DNA of 37,356 nucleotides from Rhizobium sp. Root1220 (lineage in GTDB: Bacteria; Pseudomonadota; Alphaproteobacteria; Rhizobiales; Rhizobiaceae), in the NCBI RefSeq assembly GCF_001426265.1, contig NZ_LMDG01000004.1:1-37356 (forward strand), written 5' to 3'. This document shows positions 1 through 6,878 of the stretch, in pieces. Numbering within the stretch: the first letter of the stretch is position 1; each line of letters starts with the position of its first letter. The translations under genes were made by a program, and so were the position numbers. The notes below the pieces were generated by a model. It was not told the origin of the DNA, did not search any database, and saw nothing but the letters and a program-made list of their open reading frames with translations.

Positions 1-19
1 CCAAGAATGGAACGACTTC

Positions 20-376
20 CTAGACAGCTTTGTTGACAACGAGCTGCTCGTCGCTCGCATCAAAGCCAAATCTACGCGGTAGCAATCGGGCGGTTACGTT
101 GCACCCCAGTGTTGCGAGGACGAGATCACGAGCATCCAAGCCCTCATCTCCTGTCACCAGCCGCGCGCCAACGGTGAACGTAAGTGCCATGATCAGGCCA
201 AAGAGAACCTCACCGAGTGCGTCGCCGGCATCGATGAACTTGAGGGCGTGCGCCACAATATTGCCTTGCATCTCTAGCTCCGTTGGGAACGCCAATGTCC
301 AAATCTCGCGAGTTGGCGCGTGGAATCCCGTTGCAACTTGCATGCTCTTGTCGATCGGGCAAAATTTGACTGCCAA
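20..376 (-). pseudogene. Truncated VIT1/CCC1-like membrane protein fragment
   Basis: The 118-residue frame has a stretch (about residues 52-95) with the run GEVLFGLIMALTFT followed by LATLGCN. This resembles the first membrane segment and the conserved LGCN turn of the small VIT/CCC1-like membrane proteins common in rhizobia. In that family the chain continues with further membrane helices after LGCN. Here it passes straight into a short polar tail and stops, so the protein looks truncated by a frameshift or deletion. The start at 376 is the first ATG and has no outstanding ribosome binding site. I infer a decayed gene; a genuine short protein cannot be excluded. Confidence 0.4.
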
Positions 377-531
377 TTGTCACATGCGCCCGTTCCGAGG
401 GCCGACGAAAGGTGCTGTGACGTCAAACTCAGTCGCGAGAATCAAGAAATCTACAGTGACATCGAGCTGGAGGTTTCCAGCTATTGCCACGAGGGCGACG
501 TTCGAAACGCGATCGCTGGTCGCCTGGACAG

Positions 532-1398
532 TTATGACAGGCCGAGGTGACGAGACATCAACAGATCCCGTTTGGCGGTGGCAATCCGACTGTCGTCGTG
601 GCTCTCCTGGGCTAGACAGACCCTTAGTACCATAAGGTCGTCGGCTTCCTGAGGCATGCCTGTGCACATGGATACAACTGCCAGCCTGTAGAGGCTGTCA
701 TCAAGATGCGCAGCTTGGTCGTGCTGTGTTGCGAGAGCCCTCCGCCGCTCCTGATATCGACGGACGGCCTCAAAATCATCGAGGTCGAACGCAAATTGTC
801 CGCTTCTTGCGAGCAGAAGCAGCATCTCTGCAATATCGGGGGCAAGCGCACGTTCAGCTCGACGCACTGTCTCATCCATGGTCCGCAACGCCTCTTCGCG
901 TTGGCCCGCATTTCTCAAACAGATTGCCAAGCTCTCGCTTGCTTGCAATCTCCGAGCTTCCGGACACGGCGAATTCGTGTCGAAAAAAGCAATTAGCGAT
1001 GTGTAGGCCTCGGCGGCAAGTTGCCAACGCTTGGCACTTTCCGCCCTCGACGCCAAATTGCTGAACAAGAACGAGTGTTCGTCGCTGGAAAGAAAAGGCT
1101 GATCGAAACTCATGGATGCGGCGATCTTGCTGTAGGCGAGTGCTTCGTCCAGCTTCCCCAAGCGCAGATGTATCACGCCGCGAATGAAATTCATCTCGCC
1201 CCACGTCTTGACATCTCCAGGCGACATTACCTTTTCGATTGCGTCCAATTCCGCAAGCAGGGCGCCAATATCGAAGGAGCGACCGGGGTCGGTCACATCC
1301 TCCCGGATCCTACTCAATCGACGGCCATATGTGCGTCTTTTGCGCTGGCCCCGCTGCGGCAACAGAAGCAAAAAGCTCAAGAGGTTCCTGGGAGACAT
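532..1398 (-). CDS. TPR-like hypothetical protein
   Basis: 288 residues rich in amphipathic helices with tetratricopeptide-like spacing. Examples are the helical pairs around RLGKLDEALAYSKIAASMS, LAAEAYTSLIAFFD and NAGQREEALRTMDETVRRAERAL. There is no signal peptide and no catalytic domain. Such TPR blocks often form the C-terminal part of rhizobial adenylate-cyclase-like or transcriptional regulators, so this could be a detached sensor or partner domain; that is inference. The start at 1398 is preceded by an AAGG at a workable distance. It is co-directional with the polyphosphate kinase gene upstream, but 381 bp separate them. Function unknown. Confidence 0.6.
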   Translation of the reverse strand: MSPRNLLSFLLLLPQRGQRKRRTYGRRLSRIREDVTDPGRSFDIGALLAELDAIEKVMSPGDVKTWGEMNFIRGVIHLRLGKLDEALAYSKIAASMSFDQPFLSSDEHSFLFSNLASRAESAKRWQLAAEAYTSLIAFFDTNSPCPEARRLQASESLAICLRNAGQREEALRTMDETVRRAERALAPDIAEMLLLLARSGQFAFDLDDFEAVRRYQERRRALATQHDQAAHLDDSLYRLAVVSMCTGMPQEADDLMVLRVCLAQESHDDSRIATAKRDLLMSRHLGLS

Positions 1399-1779
1399 CC
1401 GGCCTGCCTTTCCCTTTGGATTTCGAAGGGTGTGCTATCGTGCTGATCGTAGGTACGAGAAACACATCATAAATGACCGAGCGCAATCTGTCTGCGAAAC
1501 AGTCCAGTCACCCCATGCGCAATCGTTGCGTCCCTATCAGAATTTCCGTCGCCGGCCGTGATCCTTGTCGCATTTGTCTACGACCAAGATGGTGGCCATG
1601 ACAGGAATCGGCTCCAATCGTCGCAGCGTCACAATGGGGACGCGGAGATTTTCATGAAGAAAAGGACGGACACTGCGCACGTGACTGCGCCGCGTGCAAC
1701 AATGGCAAACCGGCCCCATCGCGCTGTCTTATTGGGTCCGAACCCTCCCTATGATCGTCTACTCCGCGGTCAGAAGATT
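1399..1779. other. Intergenic gap, no gene recognised
   Basis: 381 bases between the polyphosphate kinase stop and the TPR-like gene. Short open frames occur on both strands, but none shows a convincing ribosome binding site or a recognisable family. It is longer than a normal spacer within an operon, so the two flanking genes probably have separate promoters, or a gene has been lost here. Confidence 0.4.
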
Positions 1780-2606
1780 CTAGTTCGTGATATCGGGAAC
1801 GGTACGCCGCGGAGCGTTGTCTTCGACATAGTCGTTCGGTCGTTTCTGCCGCTTTCCCAGATCCGGCGCCTCGAATTTGACGCGCTCATAGGGGATCGAC
1901 TTGAGGATGTGTGATATACAATTTATGCGGGCTTTTTTCTTGTCGTCCGACGGGACAATCCACCACGGGGCGTGTCCAGTGTCGGTCATTCGAAGCATTT
2001 CGTCATAAGCGAGTGTGTAGTCCCACCACCGCCGGTAGGACTCAACGTCCATTGGGCTCAATTTCCACTGCCGAAGGGGATCTTCAATTCGTCTCTTGAA
2101 CCGGCGTTCCTGCTCTTCCTCGCTGACCGTGAGGAAATACTTCAACAGGAGGATGCCGCTTTCCACGATCGCCGCCTCAAAGCGTGGAGCAAGTTCGAGA
2201 AAGCGTTGCGCTTTCTTCTCGCTGCAGAAGCCCATTATGCGGTCGACACCGGGTCGATTGTACCAACTGCGATCGAAGATAACGATTTCCCCAGCGGCCG
2301 GGAGATGCGCGATGTACCTCTGCATGTAGATTTGAGATTTTTCACGATCGTTCGGGGCCGGTAGCGCGACGACCCGAAACACCCGGGGGCTGACCTTTTC
2401 AAGGATGCGCTTTATCATTCCGCCCTTGCCCGCGGCATCGCGGCCTTCAAAAATGATCACCACTCTCAAGCCCGACTTCGTGACCCACGCCTGAAGATAG
2501 GCAAGCTCAACCTGTACCTTCTTCATTTCATTGTCGTAGTTCCACGACTTGTCCTTTTTTTCGCCACGTCGGCGACCATCTCATGGTCTTTGTCGGTCTT
2601 ACTCAT
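1780..2606 (-). CDS. ppk2: Polyphosphate kinase 2 (PPK2), 5' end frameshifted
   Basis: PPK2 enzymes transfer phosphate between inorganic polyphosphate and nucleotides. The uninterrupted frame (ATG at 2526, 248 residues) carries the Walker A loop GRDAAGKGG (residues 28-36) and the lid/Walker B segment IVIFDRSWYNR (D85, R86), both diagnostic of the family. The proper start is probably the ATG at 2606, which has a GGAG-type ribosome binding site and begins MSKTDKDHEMVADVAKK. That frame runs into an A7 tract (2555-2561 on the - strand), after which the downstream sequence KDKSWNYDNEMKK lies one base out of register; an A8 tract would join them. The catalytic core is intact, so an N-terminally shortened enzyme started at 2526 could still work. 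No strong ribosome binding site precedes 2526. Co-directional with the TPR-like gene downstream. Confidence 0.85.
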
Positions 2607-3178
2607 GCTTCACTCCGTTGCTGTGTTGCACGGGAAACCGTGGGATTGTTGGCGGCCTTGCTGGCTCCCGCATCAACCCGAATCCATCAACCTCGTTGCC
2701 GCTGGTCGCAGTCGATACCGCTCATAATAGCTTCAACGTCCCTGAGTGACCCGTAGCATCATGTAGTATCTATGGTGCTCGCTGCGAAAATGTTGAGGCT
2801 GTCCGGCGTTTTGAAGAGTACGACGGCTCGCCGTTCCAACTAGGTCAAGTCGTGGCAGTCAATCTAGCGAGCAACAACCAGCTAGACGATTGCAGACGTC
2901 GCCGGTATCGATGGGTTGAGCGTTTGAGCGCCGGCTCGAGTCGACAGGACTCGATCTGCGAGCTTTCCACCAACCTGCTCCGGGCGAGAGCGCACGCTTC
3001 GAATTTCCGCGACGGTGTCTTTTTTTGGAAGCTGGCCTATCGAACTAAATCTTACCGCAGCACCAGTTTTCAGCCGGGGCTGACGAGCAAGGGCTGCCGT
3101 ATCTTCGTGTATTATACATCCATAAACAGTCGCAGTGAAATATCATGAGTCATCATCACTTGCTTATGGGGGTGCGAG
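2607..3178. other. Long intergenic region with possible operator-like repeats
   Basis: 572 bases with no recognised gene. A stretch around 2786-2900 on the + strand reads like coding sequence (EAVRRFEEYDGSPFQLGQ) but has no start or family match, so it may be a relic. Near its right end, 3099-3107 (GTATCTTCG) and 3109-3117 (GTATTATAC) resemble two members of the 9-mer array found upstream of the antiporter operon, with the same 10-bp spacing. The region lies between divergently oriented genes, so it should hold both promoters. Confidence 0.4.
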
Positions 3179-3487
3179 ATGGGATCGAATTCGGATAATT
3201 CAGCGCCGTCGTCGGGTCTCACTTCTGCGCTCGCAATTTTTCCAGCACAGTCGCGGCAGATCGAGGATCTGTTTGAATCCGATGAAGGCTTCAGAGGTAT
3301 CTGCGAGGATCTCGCTGACGCGCAGACGGCCTTGCGGCAAATCGCTCGGCTTCCCGATGAAATCCGCGATTCACGGCGGTTGGAATACAAGGAGTTGGTC
3401 GAAGGCCTTGCAGCTGAGATTGAAGAGGCGCTTTCCAGGGCCAAGATCATCCACCTGCGCCAAGATAAGGGGCGACCGACGCGCTAG
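3179..3487 (+). CDS. Conserved small hypothetical protein
   Basis: 102 residues, acidic and mostly helical, with no signal peptide and no membrane segment. The core EGFRGICEDLADAQTALRQI followed by EYKELVEGLAAEIEEAL resembles short orphan proteins frequent in rhizobial genomes, where a paired-helix fold is likely; I know no function. A G-rich stretch (GGGGGTG) sits about 5-11 bases before the ATG. It is transcribed away from the polyphosphate kinase gene and has no close downstream partner. Confidence 0.6.
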   Translation: MGSNSDNSAPSSGLTSALAIFPAQSRQIEDLFESDEGFRGICEDLADAQTALRQIARLPDEIRDSRRLEYKELVEGLAAEIEEALSRAKIIHLRQDKGRPTR

Positions 3488-3796
3488 TCACTTCTCGAAT
3501 TGGGGGACGGGCAACCGGCACAGATCGCGTCCATTTCAGTCAGGGCCTCTTGGGGAATGGCTTGCCCCTCGCTTCCGGAGCTAAGAACACGGTTGCGAAG
3601 ATCATGATTGAAGGCACGTGGCACCCGAACTCATGGGTTCCAACGCACACGATCGCGCCAGACATCGTCACTTCCGAATTTAAAGTGCTCCTTTCCACGG
3701 ACGCGCTCAACACCTTATGCGAACGACCGAGAGGCCACTTCGATGCGCGCAAGTCATCTTGTTTGAAAGCGGTTTCGCCGATGGGAGATTAAACGC
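3488..3796. other. Convergent intergenic gap
   Basis: 309 bases between the small orphan gene and the stop of the CYTH gene. An open frame on the + strand (about 3550-3792) can be translated, but it shows no ribosome binding site and no family I can name. It may be a fragment of a lost gene. No obvious terminator hairpin was found. Confidence 0.3.
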
Positions 3797-4287
3797 TCAT
3801 TCAAACCCGTTTCCGCTGACCAATTTCGATGTGGATTTTCGTGCCAATGATCGATTGGAGTAACGCTTGTCGCCGGTGACTTCTCTGCCGATCCACGGCG
3901 GAAGGGGGAGTCGATCGTCTTCACGGGCCATTTCAATTTCTGCAATGGTGAGGCCAATATGCAGGCCGACGAATACGTCTACCTCCCACACGAACCCCTC
4001 GTGTGAGACGGTATAGCGAGTCTTCTCGATGACGCCGCCGCTCGCGTGGAACAGCAGTTCGGCGGCCTCTTCATGCGGGATTTCGTATTCGTACTCTTCC
4101 CGACTCAGACCGCGCCTGCGGAACTTGATCGTCAAGCGAGCCCACCTCTCGTCGATGATGCGAACCCGGAGTAAATTGTCGCCGCCGGTAATAACGTACC
4201 CTTGGCGAAACATGCGAGCGGAAGTAGCACCAGCGCGCCATTCCTCATTGGGTACGAGGACTTCCGTTCGATTTCGATCGTCTTCAT
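3797..4287 (-). pseudogene. CYTH-domain phosphohydrolase, single-base frameshift
   Basis: CYTH proteins bind triphosphates in a beta tunnel; bacterial members include inorganic tripolyphosphatases. The family hallmark EIERK is present at residues 5-9 of a frame starting at 4287 (MKTIEIERK). The next codons should read FLVPNEEW, but one T is missing near 4259-4261, throwing that frame off. The rest of the domain (MFRQGYVITGG, LRVRIID, LTIKFRRRG, YEYEIPHEEAAELL, YTVSHEGFVWEVDVF, GLTIAEIEM) continues in the neighbouring frame to 3797. A product started at 4213 would lack the catalytic EIERK strand. It lies 47 bp downstream of a conserved hypothetical gene on the same strand. Either a real mutation or a one-base sequence error is possible. 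Confidence 0.75.
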
Positions 4288-4334
4288 CGGCAAGTCCCAG
4301 ATGACTGCGCGCCTCGGAGGCGACTTCGCCTGGA

Positions 4335-4805
4335 TCACTCCACGGGCGGTTCCCAGCCGAGGAAGAAGCCTATATCGCCGGGGATGCCTTCCGGAAAGTT
4401 TATCACCATTGCCTTCAGCGAATAGCCCTGCGGCCGCGCTACGGTTTCGAACAGGTCGTAAACTTCCCGGGCACGGCCCTGCAATGTGTTTTGCCAGCCC
4501 TGGGCACCGTTGTTGATAGCCCGTCCGCTGTCAGTGCAAAAGCTCGACGGAAAGCTGTAGACCATTGCTTCGTACTTTCCGTCAGCAGCCGCCTTCATGA
4601 CCAGCCGCTTTATGACGGCGCGTTCGTTGTCACCGATATGCTTCCTGAAGAAGTCTTCGACGAATTCCGCGTGCTTCGCGGCCTGGCGGGCGTTTATTTT
4701 CTCTGCGCGCTCCAACTCCACAAGCTGAAGCTCCAAGGCCCGTTTGCGCAATTCTTCAGCGCTTTCAATCGGCGGGCGGGGACCGCCTTCTTCCGGCTTT
4801 GCCAT
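4335..4805 (-). CDS. Conserved hypothetical protein (upstream of CYTH)
   Basis: 156 residues. The first half is a charged helix (ELRKRALELQLVELERAEKINARQAAKHAEFV) and the second a compact domain containing AMVYSFPSSFCTDSGRAINN and ending VINFPEGIPGDIGFFLGWEP. There is no signal peptide and no membrane segment. I do not recognise the family. The ATG at 4805 is preceded by GGAGGG about 10 bases upstream. It shares strand and close spacing with the CYTH gene, so the two are probably an operon. The 9-mer array at 4864-4903 lies 59-98 bp upstream of this start, between it and the divergent antiporter operon, so it may control either direction. Confidence 0.65.
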   Translation of the reverse strand: MAKPEEGGPRPPIESAEELRKRALELQLVELERAEKINARQAAKHAEFVEDFFRKHIGDNERAVIKRLVMKAAADGKYEAMVYSFPSSFCTDSGRAINNGAQGWQNTLQGRAREVYDLFETVARPQGYSLKAMVINFPEGIPGDIGFFLGWEPPVE

Positions 4806-4856
4806 AACACAATGCCCTCCATAACACTGTCAGTAGAATAAGCCCTATGGATCCGA

Positions 4857-4908
4857 GAGGGCAGTAAGATACAGGCCGCCAACGGTATAATACGGTATCT
4901 TACTTCGC
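4857..4908. promoter_or_regulatory. Three-site operator-like array (copy A)
   Basis: Three 9-bp words of the form GTAWNATAC or its complement lie at 4864-4872 (GTAAGATAC), 4885-4893 (GTATAATAC) and 4895-4903 (GTATCTTAC). The first and third are exact inverted copies. The starts are 21 and 10 bp apart, which places them on one helix face. About 50 bp of this block aligns without gaps to a second block at 15409-15460. It lies in the divergent promoter region between the hypothetical/CYTH genes and the first antiporter gene. The middle word also contains a TATAAT -10-like hexamer on the + strand with no good -35, which would suit an activator-dependent promoter. The binding protein is inferred, not shown. 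Confidence 0.6.
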
Positions 4909-5049
4909 AAGTAACGGTTGTTGAGTGACTCTAGGGGCGCACTGCGTGACGGTGCTATCGCGTTGGGATAAAACAAATGCGTCCGTTATTTCGAGAGCGG
5001 GATCGTGTCTTCCTGTGACGCATTCTGCGATTGAACAAGGGAGGGGCCG

Positions 5050-6741
5050 ATGGTCGACTGGTTTGTCAGCACGCTTCGTACGTATCCAGAAATTGCGATC
5101 TTTCTGTCATTAGGGCTTGGCTATTATTTTGGTTCATTCACCTACAAGGGGCTCGGCCTTGGCGCTGTAACGGCGACGCTAATCGCAGCGGTGCTGATCG
5201 GCCAATTGGGCATTACAATTTCACCGCCGCTCAAGCCGACCTTTTTCCTGATGTTCCTGTTCGCAATCGGATACGGCGTCGGTCCGCAGTTCGTGCGCGG
5301 AATAGCGAAGGACGGAATTCCACAGGCGCTGTTTGCCGTGGTGGTGTGTGTCTTTTGCCTAGGGGCAGCGTATTTCGGTGCGTTGCTTGCCGGCTACGAT
5401 ATCGGTTCAGCCGTCGGGCTGTATGCCGGTTCACAGACCATCTCGGCATCGATGGGGCTTGCCACCGACGCTATCAATCGCCTGGGGCTGCCGCCGGAAC
5501 AGAGCAAGGCGATGCTGGATGCTATGCCGGTTGCCTACGCCGTAACGTATATTTTCGGAACGGTCGGCTCGGCCATCGTACTTGCTCTCTTTGGGCCGGC
5601 CTTGTTGAACATCGATCTGGAAGCCGAATGCAAACGCTACGAGGAAGAGTATGGAGGCAAGAAGGCTCTCGGTGGCGCCGGAACGGCATGGCACAATTAT
5701 GAACTGCGTGCCTATCGCGTGAAGGATGGCGCCAGGATCGTTGGCATGACGGCGCGAGAGGCAGAAGGTCTGCTGCCGACCGAGCGGGTCTTCATCGAAC
5801 GCATTCGCCGCGTGGGTAGGGTAGAGGATGCCACTGTTGATACGGTGGTTGCAGTAGGCGACGTCGTCGCGGTTGCGGGACGTCGCGAAGTTCTTGTTGA
5901 CATGATCGGCAGCGTGGCAGACGAGGTCGACGATCGGGAGCTACTTGCAGTGCCTGCCGACGGTGTCGATGTCTTCGTCACGAACAAAGAGGTCGACGGG
6001 AAGACGCTTGCCGAGCTTGCCGCCCGACCAACAGCCCGTGGGGTCTTTCTGCGAAAGATCGTGCGCGGAGCGACGGCAACCGAGATCCCCATCCTGCCAA
6101 ACACGAAGGTGCATCGCGGCGACATACTCACGATCGTCGGGCGCACACAGGACACGGCTGCAGCCACCAAGGACCTAGGGCGCCCGGATGCACAGACAGA
6201 TGTGGCGGACGTGGCGTTCATCGGCGCGGCGATCGCGATTGGCGCGCTGGTCGGTGCCCTCACTTTCAAGATCGGCAGCGTCCCGCTGACCCTGTCGACT
6301 TCCGGGGGGGCATTGATTTCAGGCCTTTTCTTTGGGTGGCTTCGCTCTGTTCGCCCAACATTCGGGCGCATTCCGTCGCCGACTGTGTGGTTCATGAACT
6401 CCGTCGGTCTGAACGTGTTCATCGCGGTTGTCGGGATATCGTCGGGACCGGGTTTTGTCGCGGGTTTGCAGCAGCTCGGCTTCAGCCTGTTCCTGTGGGG
6501 CATCGCGGTAACAACGATACCGCTAGTCCTGGCCATGTACGTGGGAAAGTACGTCTTCCGTTTTCATCCAGCCATACTACTTGGTTGCTGCTCCGGCGCG
6601 CGCACGACGACCGCTTCCCTTGGAATGATCAATGATCGGGCAAAAAGCCAGATCCCGGGCCTTGGTTATACTGTCACCTATGCCGTCGGCAACACCCTGC
6701 TAACCATTTGGGGTATGGTGTTGGTGCTGCTGCTCGCCTGA
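5050..6741 (+). CDS. aspT: AspT-family aspartate:alanine antiporter, first copy
   Basis: A 563-residue inner-membrane protein of the aspartate:alanine exchanger family (Asp-Al_Ex fold). It has a membrane half at about residues 10-185, two cytoplasmic RCK_C/TrkA_C-like modules at about 215-375, and a second membrane half at about 385-563. Family motifs include GYGVGPQF (74-81), [17 protein letters not shown] (127-143) and [12 protein letters not shown] in the second half. The characterised AspT imports aspartate in exchange for alanine, an electrogenic exchange that with cytoplasmic aspartate decarboxylation yields proton-motive force. The ATG at 5050 follows a clear AGGGAGGGG-like site. It is the first gene of a + strand series (decarboxylase, second AspT, SulP). 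Its true substrates could differ, because the neighbouring decarboxylase belongs to another family. Confidence 0.88.
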   Translation: MVDWFVSTLRTYPEIAIFLSLGLGYYFGSFTYKGLGLGAVTATLIAAVLIGQLGITISPPLKPTFFLMFLFAIGYGVGPQFVRGIAKDGIPQALFAVVVCVFCLGAAYFGALLAGYDIGSAVGLYAGSQTISASMGLATDAINRLGLPPEQSKAMLDAMPVAYAVTYIFGTVGSAIVLALFGPALLNIDLEAECKRYEEEYGGKKALGGAGTAWHNYELRAYRVKDGARIVGMTAREAEGLLPTERVFIERIRRVGRVEDATVDTVVAVGDVVAVAGRREVLVDMIGSVADEVDDRELLAVPADGVDVFVTNKEVDGKTLAELAARPTARGVFLRKIVRGATATEIPILPNTKVHRGDILTIVGRTQDTAAATKDLGRPDAQTDVADVAFIGAAIAIGALVGALTFKIGSVPLTLSTSGGALISGLFFGWLRSVRPTFGRIPSPTVWFMNSVGLNVFIAVVGISSGPGFVAGLQQLGFSLFLWGIAVTTIPLVLAMYVGKYVFRFHPAILLGCCSGARTTTASLGMINDRAKSQIPGLGYTVTYAVGNTLLTIWGMVLVLLLA

Positions 6742-6766
6742 AGACGAGCGCGAGATAATTTGGATG

Positions 6767-6797
6767 GGCGCGCAGGAGTGGGTGCGCCTCTCTCTTT
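6767..6797 (+). terminator. Intercistronic hairpin with T-rich tail (possible attenuator)
   Basis: GGCGCGC at 6767-6773 can pair with GTGCGCC at 6782-6788 (one mismatch), with an 8-base loop, and is followed by TCTCTCTTT. It lies between the first antiporter gene and the decarboxylase gene, in the 137-bp gap before the decarboxylase start. It could reduce read-through so that the antiporter is made in excess of the decarboxylase. The interrupted T tract makes it a modest candidate. Confidence 0.4.
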
Positions 6798-6878
6798 AAC
6801 GTGACCACCATAGAACGCGCGATGATGCCTGGTCGGCCGCGGGCGTGTTCAATTAGGAAACGACGTTGGGAGCATGAG

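Noticed and set aside
2555..2561. Programmed -1 ribosomal frameshift in PPK2
   Set aside because: The A7 run is not in the phase needed for the classical A-AAA-AAG slip, and no downstream stimulator was identified; mutation, transcriptional slippage or a sequence error are more likely.
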